From Boesenbergia rotunda (taxonomy: Eukaryota; Streptophyta; Magnoliopsida; Zingiberales; Zingiberaceae), in assembly GCA_024364735.1 (NCBI GenBank), contig JAGFNQ010005654.1:62001-126000 (forward strand): DNA of 64,000 nucleotides, given 5' to 3'. A program made the position numbers and the translations under genes. Shown here in pieces: positions 22,860-31,939 of this stretch (position 1 is its first letter; each line of letters opens with the position of its first letter). The notes beneath the pieces are model-generated. The model did no database searches and was not told the origin of the DNA. It saw nothing but the letters and a program-made list of their open reading frames with translations.

Positions 22860-23100
22860 GTCCTAGCGAAGGACTGCTAGGCACTGGCGAAGGAATGCAA
22901 GGGTAAAAGCCCTAGTGAAGGAATACTAGGCACTGGCGAAGGAATGCCAGGGTACAAAGCCCTAGCGAAGGACTGCTAGGCACCAGGAGAAGGACAGCTT
23001 GGGACTGAAGCCCTAGCGAAGGACTGCTAGGCATCGGGCGAAGGACAGCTCGGTATCCAAGACCTGGCAAAGGACCGCTAGGCAAAAGTCCAACCAAAGG
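22860..23100 (+). repeat. CCTAGCGAAGGACTGCTAGG minisatellite
   Basis: Tandem units with the arms CCTAGC and GCTAGG around an eight-base spacer (22862-22881, 22961-22980 and about 23012-23031), alternating with CACTGGCGAAGGAATGCC. The 3' LTR array at 29540-29820 is longer. Confidence 0.8.
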
Positions 23101-23349
23101 AGCGGTTGGCATCAGGTACATTCTCCCGAGAGGAGTAGGTGAGGACGCGTTCCCCATCGAGAGGGAACAGTAGGCGTCGGTTCGACCTAGGGCTCCATTT
23201 AGGAGGCCCAAAGTCAGAACCAAGACAGCTAAGGCTGTATAAACTAATATTTTATTGTTTTATGGTGTTTTGGACTAACCCTGGATGCAGGACCAAAGGA
23301 ACGAGTGTCTGCAGCTCAGAGAGCCTCAAAGGAATGAGGCAACAGCTGA

Positions 23350-23675
23350 CCAGGGCGCCCGGAGTGTCCCGGGCGCCCCCAAGGTGAACACAAAACACAT
23401 AAAAAAAGAACATGCTTCGACAGCTCATCTCCCGGGCGCCCCCGTGCTCCCGGGCGCCCCCAGCGTCTCGGGCGCCCCTAATAGCAAGCCATCGAAGCAC
23501 ACGCCAACGAAGCCAAGGGATAAGGCTTGACCCGGTCAACCCGGTCAACCCGGGCGCCCCGGTCAAAGCTGATCCCGAATGTAAAGGGATCAGAAGCTGA
23601 CCGAGCAACTACCGGATCGATTGACACGTGGGGGGGGCGCCCCCGACGTTCCGGGCGCCCCCAGGGCTATATAAA
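23350..23675 (+). promoter_or_regulatory. E4 LTR promoter: GGGCGCCC block and TATA box
   Basis: Repeated GGGCGCCC palindromes, often paired as GGGCGCCCGGAG then TCCCGGGCGCCC, end a few bases before TATATAAA (23668-23675). The 3' LTR has the same order, with TATATAAA at 30424-30431. Confidence 0.65.
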
Positions 23676-24090
23676 GGGCCCTCGACCCCAGGCTTCAGAG
23701 CATCAAATCATTCAACGCTTCTACGCTCTTCTGCTCTCGCGCCTCGCTCCGGAAACCTCCCAACTCGAGCCGACGACGTCCCGCTGCTCCGGAAAAAGAC
23801 AACCTACATCGGACGTCGGTAAAAGAAGAGCTTCTTGTTTTAAAAGTTTAACTTGCTACATTTGTAATTCAATATTGTAAACTGCTTTTGCGCCTCATAT
23901 AGAATTGCCCAAAGTAAACGATCAACGATCGTGGGCCTTGGAGTAGGAGTCGACCTAGGCTCCGAACCAAGTAAAAAATAACTGTGTTTGCGTTGTATGT
24001 TTTAATCTTCCGCTGTGCAAATTCTCTATCTAAAATCCAAACGCTTTCCGATATTCACCCCCCCTCTATCGGTTCTCTCGATCCAACAAG

Positions 24091-24102
24091 TGGTATCAGA
24101 GC
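24091..24102 (+). promoter_or_regulatory. primer-binding site of E4 (initiator tRNA-Met)
   Basis: TGGTATCAGAGC two bases after the LTR end. Confidence 0.9.
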
Positions 24103-24320
24103 GGGGAAGTTCAAATTTGGTGCAACCACCAGTTTGAAAATTTTTCGGATTTTTTTATTTTTCTTTTTCTCGTTCGAATTTCTTCTAAATTGTTCGTTTG
24201 AATTTTTTTTAATCGAGGTTTGTGCAACACCCCTCGTTATTTTATTTTCCTTATCCCGCACTACTAATCCAAGACCAAGTCTTGGGAAATTTTTTTGTTA
24301 GTTATTCTCTTTCAGATTAA

Positions 24321-25975
24321 ATGGCCATGCAAGAAGGATTCAGCACCGCCAGACCTCCACTTTTCAGTGGAGAAGACTTTTCCTACTGGAAAAGTCGAAT
24401 GGAGGTCCACCTGAAAACTCAGGTGGACATGTGGATTATCATCCAGTCCGGACTGGAGATACCCAAAAATGCTGAAGGAGTTCCTCAAAGCTACTCAGAA
24501 TGGGACACCGCTCTGAAGCGCAAAATAGAAGCCGATGCAAAGGCAACACAGACCCTACAATGCGGTTTAACAAAAGAGGAGCTGAACCGGGTGGGCCCCT
24601 TCAACAGTGCTAAGGAGCTGTGGGCAAAATTGATCGAGCTGCACGAAGGAACATCAGACACTCGGATCAGTAAGAGAGATCTGCTCCTGAACAAATTGTA
24701 TACCATCAAGATGGCCGACAACGAAACAGCAGCCCAGCTTCACGCACGAATCCAAGAATTGATGAACGGTCTTCACACTATAGGTCACAAGGTCGAAAAC
24801 CGTGACCTAATAAGGTATGCTCTAAATGCTTTCCCGAGAAACACCTTGTGGGCATCTATGGTAGATGCATACAAGGTTTCAAGGGATCTCTCAAAAATTA
24901 AACTAGATGAATTATTTTCTGAATTAGAACTTCATGAACAGACTAACTGCAATTTGGCCGAGAAAGGTATTGCCTTTGTTGCAGGAAAAGCTGGAAGGAC
25001 AACAAAGAAAAAGTCATAACCTGAACCCGAGTCTAACTCAGACTCAGACTCAGAAGACGAAGAAGGAGATCGACCGAAGCTGGTCCGATTGGCCAGAAGC
25101 TACTATAAAGAATTAAAGAACCAAACCAATAGAAGGAAGGCCAACCGAAGAAAGGATGAACCAGCTGAACCCACAAATGACAAAAGCAAGCCCAACGTGA
25201 CTTGGAACGAGTGCAAGAAGAAGGGCCACTATAAGACGGAGTGTCCAAACCTAAAGGAGACCAAAAAGACAAGAAGAAAGAAAGCACTCCAAGCAACCTG
25301 GGACGAATCTTCCTCAGAAGAAGAAGAAGAAGCACCCCAGTCAAACCTACTAGCCCTGACCGCCTAAGAAGAAGTCAGGACCGAGTCAGAATCTGAACAA
25401 GACGACGGCAGACTAACCTTTTCAGAAGACGGTGAAATCAAGGTAAGTGGTTTCAATAGAAGTCAATTAAACGAACTTATTTCATATCTTTCTCGAGATT
25501 TGGCGAAAGCCAAACTCCGAGTCGAATCCCTCCGACAGGAAGTAAAACTCCTGAAAGAGGGAGCTGACTCTAAACTCTTAACCGAGAAGGTTCAAGAAGG
25601 AACTCTTACTCAAGTTGAAAAACATGAGAAGGAGAACTCCTCCCTGAAAACTCAGGTTATGGATCTTAGATCAGCTTTAGAACGATTCACATCTTTCCAA
25701 GGGTCTTGACATGATTCTTGGAAAGCAGAAATCAGTTCTAAATCGATCCGGACTTGGCTATAGAACCAAATCCCGGCAAAGATCTTACTTTGCTGTACTG
25801 AATCAGTCCAGAGGTAAAGTTCAGGCATGGGTACCTAAACTGTACTTGAACAAACCAACTGGATCAAATCAGTATTAGATCCCCAAGGACAAGATTCACA
25901 TCTTGCCTAATCATTACCGTGGCTTTAGTTCAGGGGGAGCCAAATTAAAAACTATATTTATTGTTAGATAAAATT
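24321..25975 (+). pseudogene. gag: gag of E4, two stops and one frameshift
   Basis: The ATG at 24321 opens a copia gag with an N-terminal FSGEDFSYWKSRMEVHL and a UBN2-type core (ELWAKLIELHEG, RDLLLNKLYTIKM). One frame continues to 25709 through stops at 25017-25019 and 25365-25367. The single zinc knuckle reads WNECKKKGHYKTEC: the first Cys position is TGG (Trp, 25203-25205), so the knuckle is damaged. A coiled coil follows (25500-25690). A frameshift near 25695 moves the conserved end (KGLDMILGKQK, RSGLGYRTKSR, AWVPKLYL) into another frame, which runs on with one more stop to about 25970. Confidence 0.85.
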
Positions 25976-26631
25976 CAATTCTTGATTGCAAATTGCATGT
26001 TTGATTGTTTATTTAAATTTCTGCAATTTACCATGCTTAGACTTAGGAATGGTTAGTATAAGGACTGAACAAACTTAACTGAAATTTGAAAACATAGTAT
26101 TGGATGGAGGTGAGATGATAGTACGTTAGGGAAACCAATTCTAATAAGATCAAGTTTACTTGGTCTCTTTAGACTGGTGAAACTAGCCGAAGCTACCGAT
26201 CCAAAATCCAAACTAGTTAGACCAGAACTTTTTCAAAGATTAATTTTGAAAATGAAATTTCATTAAACGGTTTTGTCAAGGAAAGGGTTGATGATCCAAT
26301 AAGGCTACGGCCAAAGAAGGCCTAGTGCCTCGCCAAGACCTGGAAGCCAATTTTTGAATTTCAAATTCAAATTACTTTTTGTCAAATTCAAATCTAACAT
26401 AACTTTCAGTTAAGTATAGATTCAAACATTTCTTTTCAAAATAAATTTAACTGTTTTCAAAAATTAATTTAAGATTTTCAAAATAATAATTTTTCAAAAC
26501 AATTTTACTTATCAAAACCTGTCTCACAAAACCTATAAGGCTAACGTGGTTGAAAACCTTAGATTTGGGTGAGACAGTAGGATTAAAACTCAACTTTAAA
26601 ATCCTTAATGCCTAAATTATGAGTTCAGATC
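25976..26631 (+). other. E4 spacer after gag
   Basis: AT-rich sequence with no gene or clear repeat that I can support. Confidence 0.5.
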
Positions 26632-26800
26632 ATGGTTAAACCATGGTCAACATGGTCAACACGGTCAAACCATGGTCCACATGGTCAAACCATGGTCAAA
26701 ATAGTCAAACCACAAGTCAAAGCAGTCAAAGCAATTCAAACCACGGTCAAACCGATTAAACCATGGTCAAACCGATTAAACCATGGTCAAACGATGACAA
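26632..26800 (+). repeat. CATGGTCAAAC tandem repeats
   Basis: Short tandem units of CCATGGTCAAAC and CACGGTCAAAC, many with the NcoI-type palindrome CCATGG, just upstream of the internal promoter. Confidence 0.75.
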
Positions 26801-26828
26801 GACATAAAACTTGTCTTTTCCTATAAAG

Positions 26829-27077
26829 CCCCGGGCGCCCGGAACCACGCGGGCGCCCCCACCATGCCTTTTCCCTCTCTCGAGGGAAAAGCTGAACCTG
26901 ACCTTTGACCAGGGCGCCCGGAACCACGTGGGCGCCCCATCACAGTCAAAGCAGCAAAAGCTGCAAGCACGCCCTGAACCGGGCGCCCGGAGCACTCCGG
27001 GCGCCCCCATCCAGCTGCATGCTCTGCCAAAGGCAGTGACCACTAACCCGGGCGCCCCCAATGTAATGTCTATAAAA
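26829..27077 (+). promoter_or_regulatory. internal second promoter of E4
   Basis: GGGCGCCC palindromes recur between 26829 and 27058, followed by TATAAAAGG at 27071-27079. The order and spacing copy the LTR promoter, but the surrounding sequence is not an LTR: no TGTTGG start, minisatellite or LTR end is present. It stands about 105 bp before the ATG of the second ORF. Confidence 0.6.
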
Positions 27078-27180
27078 GGGATCCGAATCCCCTTCTCTTC
27101 CCACACCAAAAACCAACTTCCTTCCTCCTTCTCTTCCTTACAAGAAGATTAAGAGACCTTGCAAGCTCTCGTCCTCAACC

Positions 27181-28017
27181 ATGCCTCCCTGAGCCGCCCG
27201 GTATAATTTTTATTTGCATTTAAATTAATTTTTAATTTTATTTAATGCAATACCTTCATACTTCTTTTAAATTCCTTCTCTTAGAAGACGTCGACCAAAC
27301 CCGGCCAACCCCGGTGTCGAACCAAGTCCCGACCCTAGGTTCCCTACTCTAGAATTATGTAATAAGTTTGCTCAAACCATCTATAAGCCTATTAAGACAA
27401 GCTATCTTAATAAACATTTCTTTACCCAATCATGCCCCATAGCCATGAATATTATAAACTTCTATCAGTTAGATAATCTTGTCTTCTGCACTCATACCAT
27501 TAATCAATCCTTATGTGTAGATTTCTACAATAACATAGTTCGACAAGATAATCTCATGTTTCACACTACTGTTCAACGGATACCTCTGTCTATCACCCCT
27601 ACTTTGCTGAACCGATTCCTTGGACTGCGACCCTCCCAGTCCACATTCTGCTGCTATCCACCTAGGAATCCTCCATTTGATCCTCCCTACTCTCACATTA
27701 CCTTAGACACTATCCACTCCTATTTCTATAGGGAAGCCAGACTCCCCGCAAATAGACGATTCCAAGCTGTTGACCTTCAGGAATAGGACTATGCCCTGTA
27801 CAGAGTCCTGGTCCGCTGTATCTTACCACTCTCCACTAGAGATCTCGGGACCATGCGACCCTTTCATGCCTTCCTTCTGTATGCCCTAGTCCATCACCTT
27901 GACATTGACATTGGACTGCACATGTTTCATACTATTCTGCATGCATCCAGTGTTACGACCCAGGGACGAGTGCGCACTCCATACTGCCCCTACTCAGTAG
28001 GGTTGACTTATGTTTGA
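27181..28017 (+). pseudogene. second ORF of E4, plant-transposon-protein-like, with intron
   Basis: The ATG at 27181 is followed by a TGA as codon 4, then a 5' splice site CCCG|GTATAA at 27201. A pyrimidine-rich intron ends at CTTCTCTTAG (27284). Joining the exons keeps an Arg-rich frame (RRRRP) that continues to 28015-28017, with one more stop at 27784-27786. The protein has a conserved pattern VDFYNNIV, then RIPLSITPTLLNRFLGL, then LLYALVHHLDIDIGLHMFHTIL. This fits the domain annotated as putative plant transposon protein in plant repeats (recognised from memory, moderate confidence). Two nonsense codons make this copy inactive. Function is unknown; the E3 counterpart begins at 31029 on the minus strand. 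Confidence 0.6.
27201..27284 (+). other. predicted intron in the E4 second ORF
   Basis: An 84-base AT-rich segment with GT at 27201-27202 and a pyrimidine-rich end TTCTCTTAG. It contains stops in the ORF frame, while both sides are in phase if it is removed. This is predicted from sequence only. Confidence 0.5.
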
Positions 28018-29414
28018 CTTGTGTGACTGTGTTGAATTCTGAGTACTTGTTCTGTTTGACTAGCTGACCTATGGAAATGAGCACTTGTTTGAACAACAGT
28101 TAGGATTGTGCTCTGTAGAATAGATTAATTCTATTTTTGATTTTCTGCTTTATTTAATCTAAAATCAATTTCTAAAAGAATTTTGAAAAACTGTTGTTTT
28201 TAAAATCAATTTTTTTTATCTTTTTCGACTTCGTTTTATTTCAAAACTACCCCCTTTCAAAACTAGGGCTTTTTCGCAAATGGACTTAGCCTAGGCCCTA
28301 ACCCTAGAAATGCATGCACCTATAGAAGCCAACATCTCACAAGCACTTTAGGGTACTTTTGATTGATAACCTAGAAAGGGTTGAGATGCTTAGGTCTTTG
28401 CCTTAATTCAAGATGCTTTAAGTCAGTGCATCTGCAGTAATTGGGGCACTAAATACAACTTACACAGCAATCAAGTTAAGTGTCAAGTTTAGAAAATCTA
28501 ACTTGAACAAAAACACTTAACTTGATTAACCCTAGCAAAAACTACTGCTTATAACAGTTAGTGAGTAGCTAATTGGGTTAGACAGGTCCCTACAAGAGAA
28601 AATCAACTGATTTGGTTTAAGTCTTATCATGAATTGGTTTAGTACAGTAAAATAATGCAAATATTTTTCCTTTATGAAAGTTATTCCCTTTATGCAATTT
28701 AATTTCTGCTATATTTATCTGTTTTTGATATATGGGAAAGGGGGAGAGATAAGAAAGGAGAGAATTTAAGAAAGGGGAGAATTTAAAATTTTCTATTTAA
28801 AATGGTTTTTTTGTTATTTTTGTCTATCAAAAATTTTTTGTTATTTTTGTCTCTCAAAAATTTTTGTTATTTTTGTCTCTCAAAATTTTAAAATCTATCC
28901 TTTATTCAAAAAGTACTTAATTAAGCTTCTCAAAAATTCTGTAAGTACTTAAGCTTTTCAAAATTTTACTAAGTACTTAAGCTTTTTCAAATTTTCAAAA
29001 TTTTACTAAGTACTTAAGCTTTTTCAAATTTCCAAAACTTTACTAAGTACTTAAGCTTTTCAAAACTTTACTAAAGTACTTAAGTTCTCAAATCTTCAAA
29101 ATTTTCCTAAGTACTTAAAACTGAAGTTTTTCAAACTCTAAGTACTTAAAATGTTCAAATTTTACCAAGCACTTTAAAAACTTATGTTTTCAAAACTTTT
29201 GAGTACCTTAAACTTAAAGCGTCAAAATTTTCAGTACTCAAAACTTAAGTTTTTCAAAACTCTTCTTAAAGTTTTTTTGACTTAAAATCTATTCTCAAAA
29301 ACCCCACGAATTTTTGAAAAATCTAGGGGGAGACTCCTTCCAGGGGGAGGGAACAAACGGTAATTTTTATGCTTTGATTAAACTTAACTTTTTGAACCAG
29401 GATTGCCAAAAATC
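28018..29414 (+). other. E4 3' non-coding tail with AAGTACTT arrays
   Basis: No gene. Between 28900 and 29250 at least eight AAGTACTT palindromes alternate with TTTTCAAAATTTTACT-like spacers. The region 1-1062 has the same architecture before its 3' LTR. Confidence 0.65.
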
Positions 29415-29428
29415 AAAAAGGGGGAGAT
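29415..29428 (+). promoter_or_regulatory. polypurine tract of E4
   Basis: AAAAAGGGGGAGAT immediately before TGTTGGTGCAG of the 3' LTR. Confidence 0.85.
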
Positions 29429-30842
29429 TGTTGGTGCAGAAAGCACCCAAGTCGAACCTGAGTTTTGATAATGGCAACAGGTCTCAAAAGTTAAGTCTTA
29501 CTTGTTATCTAACAAGTTACTCTAGTGTGCAGGTTGAAAAGTCCTAGCGAAGGACTGCTAGGCACTGGCAAAGGAATGCCAGGGTACAAAGCCCTAGTGA
29601 AGGAATACAAGGCACTAGCGAAGGAATACCAGGGTAAAAGCCCTAGTGAAGGAATACTAGGCACTGGCGAAGGAATGCCAGGGTACAAAGCCCGAGCGAA
29701 GGACTGCTAGGTACCAGGCGAAGGACAGCTTGGGACTGAAGCCCTAGCGAAGGACTGCTAGGCATCGGGCGAAGGACAGCTCGGTATCCAAGACCTGGCA
29801 AAGGACTGCTAGGCAAAAGTCCAACCAAAGGAGCGGTTGGCATCAGGTACATTCTCCCGAGAGGAGTAGGTGAGGATGCATTCCCCGTTGAGAGGAAACA
29901 GTAGGCGTCGGTTCGACCTAGGGCTCCATTTAGGAGGCCCAAAGTCAGAACCAAGACAGCTAAGGTTGTATAAACTAATATTTTATTGTTTTATGGTGTT
30001 TTGGACTAACCCTGGATGCATGACCAAAGGAACGAGTGTCTGCAGCTCAGAGAGCCTCAAAGGAATGAGGCAACAGCTGACCAGGGCGCCCGGAGTGTCC
30101 CGGGCGCCCCCAAGGTGAACACAAAACACATAAAACAAGAACATGCTTCGACAGCTCATCTCCCGGGTGCCCCCATGCTCCCGGCGCCCCCGCTGCTCCT
30201 GGGCGCCCCCAGCGTCCCGGGCGCCCCCAATAGCAAGCCATCGAAGCACAAGCCAACGAAGCCAAGGGATAAGGTTTGACCCGGTCAACCCGGGCGCCCC
30301 GAGCGCTCCGGGCGCCTCGGTCAAAGCTGATCCCGAATGTAAAGGGATCAGAAGCTTAACGAGCAACTACCGGATTGATTAACACGTGGGGGGGGCCCCC
30401 GACGTTCCGGGCGCCCCCAGGGCTATATAAAGGGCCCTCAACCCCAAGCTTCAGAGCATCAAATCATTCAACGCTTCTACGCTCTTCTACTCTCGCGCCT
30501 CGCTCCGGAAACCTCCCAACTCGAGCCGACGACGTCCCGCTGCTCCGGAAAAAGACAACCTACATCGGACGTCGGTAAAAGAAGAGCTTCTTGTTTTAAA
30601 AGTTTAACTTGCTACATTTGTAATTCAATATTGTAAACTGCTTTTGCGCCTCATATAGAATTGCCCAAAGTAAACGATCAACGATCGTGGGCCTTGGAGT
30701 AGGAGTCGACCTAGGCTCCGAACCAAGTAAAAAATAACTGTGTTTGTGTTGTATGTTTTAATCTTCCGCTGTGCAAATTCTTATCTAAAATCCGAACGCT
30801 TTCCGATATTCACCCCCCTCTATCGGTTCTCTCGATCCAACA
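29429..30842 (+). mobile_element. 3' LTR of E4
   Basis: 1414 bp with the same start and end as the 5' LTR. It is longer mainly because the minisatellite at 29540-29820 has additional units. The GGGCGCCC block and TATATAAA (30424-30431) are kept. Confidence 0.9.
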
Positions 30843-31029
30843 GATCCTTCACCCCTAGGTCTCTTAGAGGCCATCCTAAAAACCATACATACACACCCAT
30901 GCATGCCAAGACAACCCCCCCAAAAAGGAAAAACATCAAAGAACTTGCAAAAATATCATGTTAGTGCCAAAACATGGTTTAACCGAGAAAAATAAACCTT
31001 AAACCGCAATACCTTTTCATTCTCCTCAT
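30843..31029 (-). pseudogene. start of the second ORF of E3, cut by E4
   Basis: On the minus strand, ATG at 31029 reads MRRMK, followed by a 5' splice site AAAAG|GTATTG (intron from 31012). A possible 3' splice site TTTTTAG ends at 30876, and exon 2 continues in phase with MASKRPRGEG until E4 interrupts it at 30842. The order ATG, few codons, GT, short intron, basic peptide equals that of the E4 second ORF. Splicing is predicted, not shown. Confidence 0.5.
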
Positions 31030-31228
31030 GATGACTTGATTTTGAGAATATGGCTTGAAGAAGAGAGGTTTTAACAAACCCTAGAAGTAGATCAGGGTTA
31101 GGGGATGACTTAGAGACTGATTTTAGGGCTTGGAATGGCCTAAGGATGAAGGAGGAACCTGGGAGAGGAGATGAACACCGGGGAAGTCGCCAAAACCCTA
31201 GAGTTTGGCTTCCCCCGGCGGGCCCTTT

Positions 31229-31341
31229 CCTTTTATAAATCCCGCGTACCAGTCGACTGCCCCTCGGGCAGTCCACTGGGCCAGAGTGTAATTACATTTT
31301 GTGGGTTTTACTAGTCGACTGGCCTCCAGCCAGTCGACTGG
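31229..31341 (-). promoter_or_regulatory. internal second promoter of E3
   Basis: Two CAGTCGACTG palindrome pairs (31312-31341 and 31249-31279) stand just upstream of a minus-strand TATAAAAGG (31229-31237), about 200 bp before the ATG at 31029. The palindromes are those of the E3 LTR promoter (33814-33935), so LTR and internal promoter share the same motif. Confidence 0.6.
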
Positions 31342-31939
31342 TATCTGATTTTCTGATTTTCAGATTTCCAGTCTAAACTTTAGAAATGTCTAACTAATTT
31401 CACAAATTCCCAAAAATTAAGAAATTTTATGGATGGATTTGTGGATCCTAAGTCTATTTGGGAAAAATATAATTTCAATCAAAATTATCCGAATTCCAAG
31501 ATTGGTACAAACTTCAAGTTTCTTTAAATTGTATCATGATACCTTTCCCAAAAGTTCTAATTTTACCCTCACCTTGATGCTCCTTCCCATACTCATTCAT
31601 AATCCATTCTTAGCATCAATTTATATGGTAGTTAGGCATTAGAACCAATTTTTCTCAATAAAAGTTCCAATTTCACCTTTTACTCCATAATTCACCCTTT
31701 AGTGTGCCAATTCTCTAGGATTAAGACCAACCTTAGCCTTTTGAACCTCTTGGCACAACCTCTAGTCCTCATCAATCTCCTAGAAGGAACCCACTTGTGA
31801 TCCATTGACCATCGAACCCATTTTGGCTTACAGAGCTCTCCCTTGAGCTCCTAGCCCTAGTTACCTCCCTAAGTAGCTCTTCTACAAAGGCAAGACCACA
31901 CCGGTGCTCCTCCGGTGCTTCTTGACCTTCCACTATCAC
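31342..31939 (-). other. E3 spacer between gag and second promoter
   Basis: No gene. The part 31342-31530 is the module that precedes palindromes in E2 (see 20220-21330). The rest holds decayed gag C-terminal sequence. Confidence 0.5.

Larger units (their letters stand above)
22747..24088 (+). mobile_element. 5' LTR of E4
   Basis: 1342 bp from TGTTGGTGCAGAAAGC to GATCCAACA. It contains a CCTAGC/GCTAGG minisatellite (22860-23100), a block of GGGCGCCC palindromes (about 23350-23665) and TATATAAA at 23668-23675. Compared with the 3' LTR it has fewer minisatellite units but few substitutions. Confidence 0.9.
22747..30842 (+). mobile_element. gag-only copia element E4, both LTRs present
   Basis: An 8.1-kb element: 5' LTR 22747-24088, primer site 24091-24102, decayed gag from 24321, a second promoter and spliced ORF (26829-28017), 3' tail, polypurine tract 29415-29428 and 3' LTR 29429-30842. 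No protease, integrase, RT or RNase H motif is seen. The flanks GTAAA (left) and GATCC (right) do not form a TSD and belong to different broken sequences (E2 LTR and E3 ORF), so the element may be a recombinant of two insertions (inference). Confidence 0.85.

Noticed and set aside
23285..23880. Pro/Gly/Arg-rich open frames over the E4 LTRs (also 29870-30578)
   Set aside because: They arise from the GGGCGCCC repeats; the same frames appear on both strands and in both LTRs.
26811..27152. Open frame of 113 codons before the E4 second ORF
   Set aside because: It lies over the GGGCGCCC promoter block and the TATA box and has the same low-complexity composition as the LTR frames.
27445..27786. Second ORF of E4 as an independent short gene starting at the ATG at 27445
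   Set aside because: The frame is open further upstream to the predicted splice site and its conserved pattern continues past the stop at 27784, so 27445 is an internal Met.
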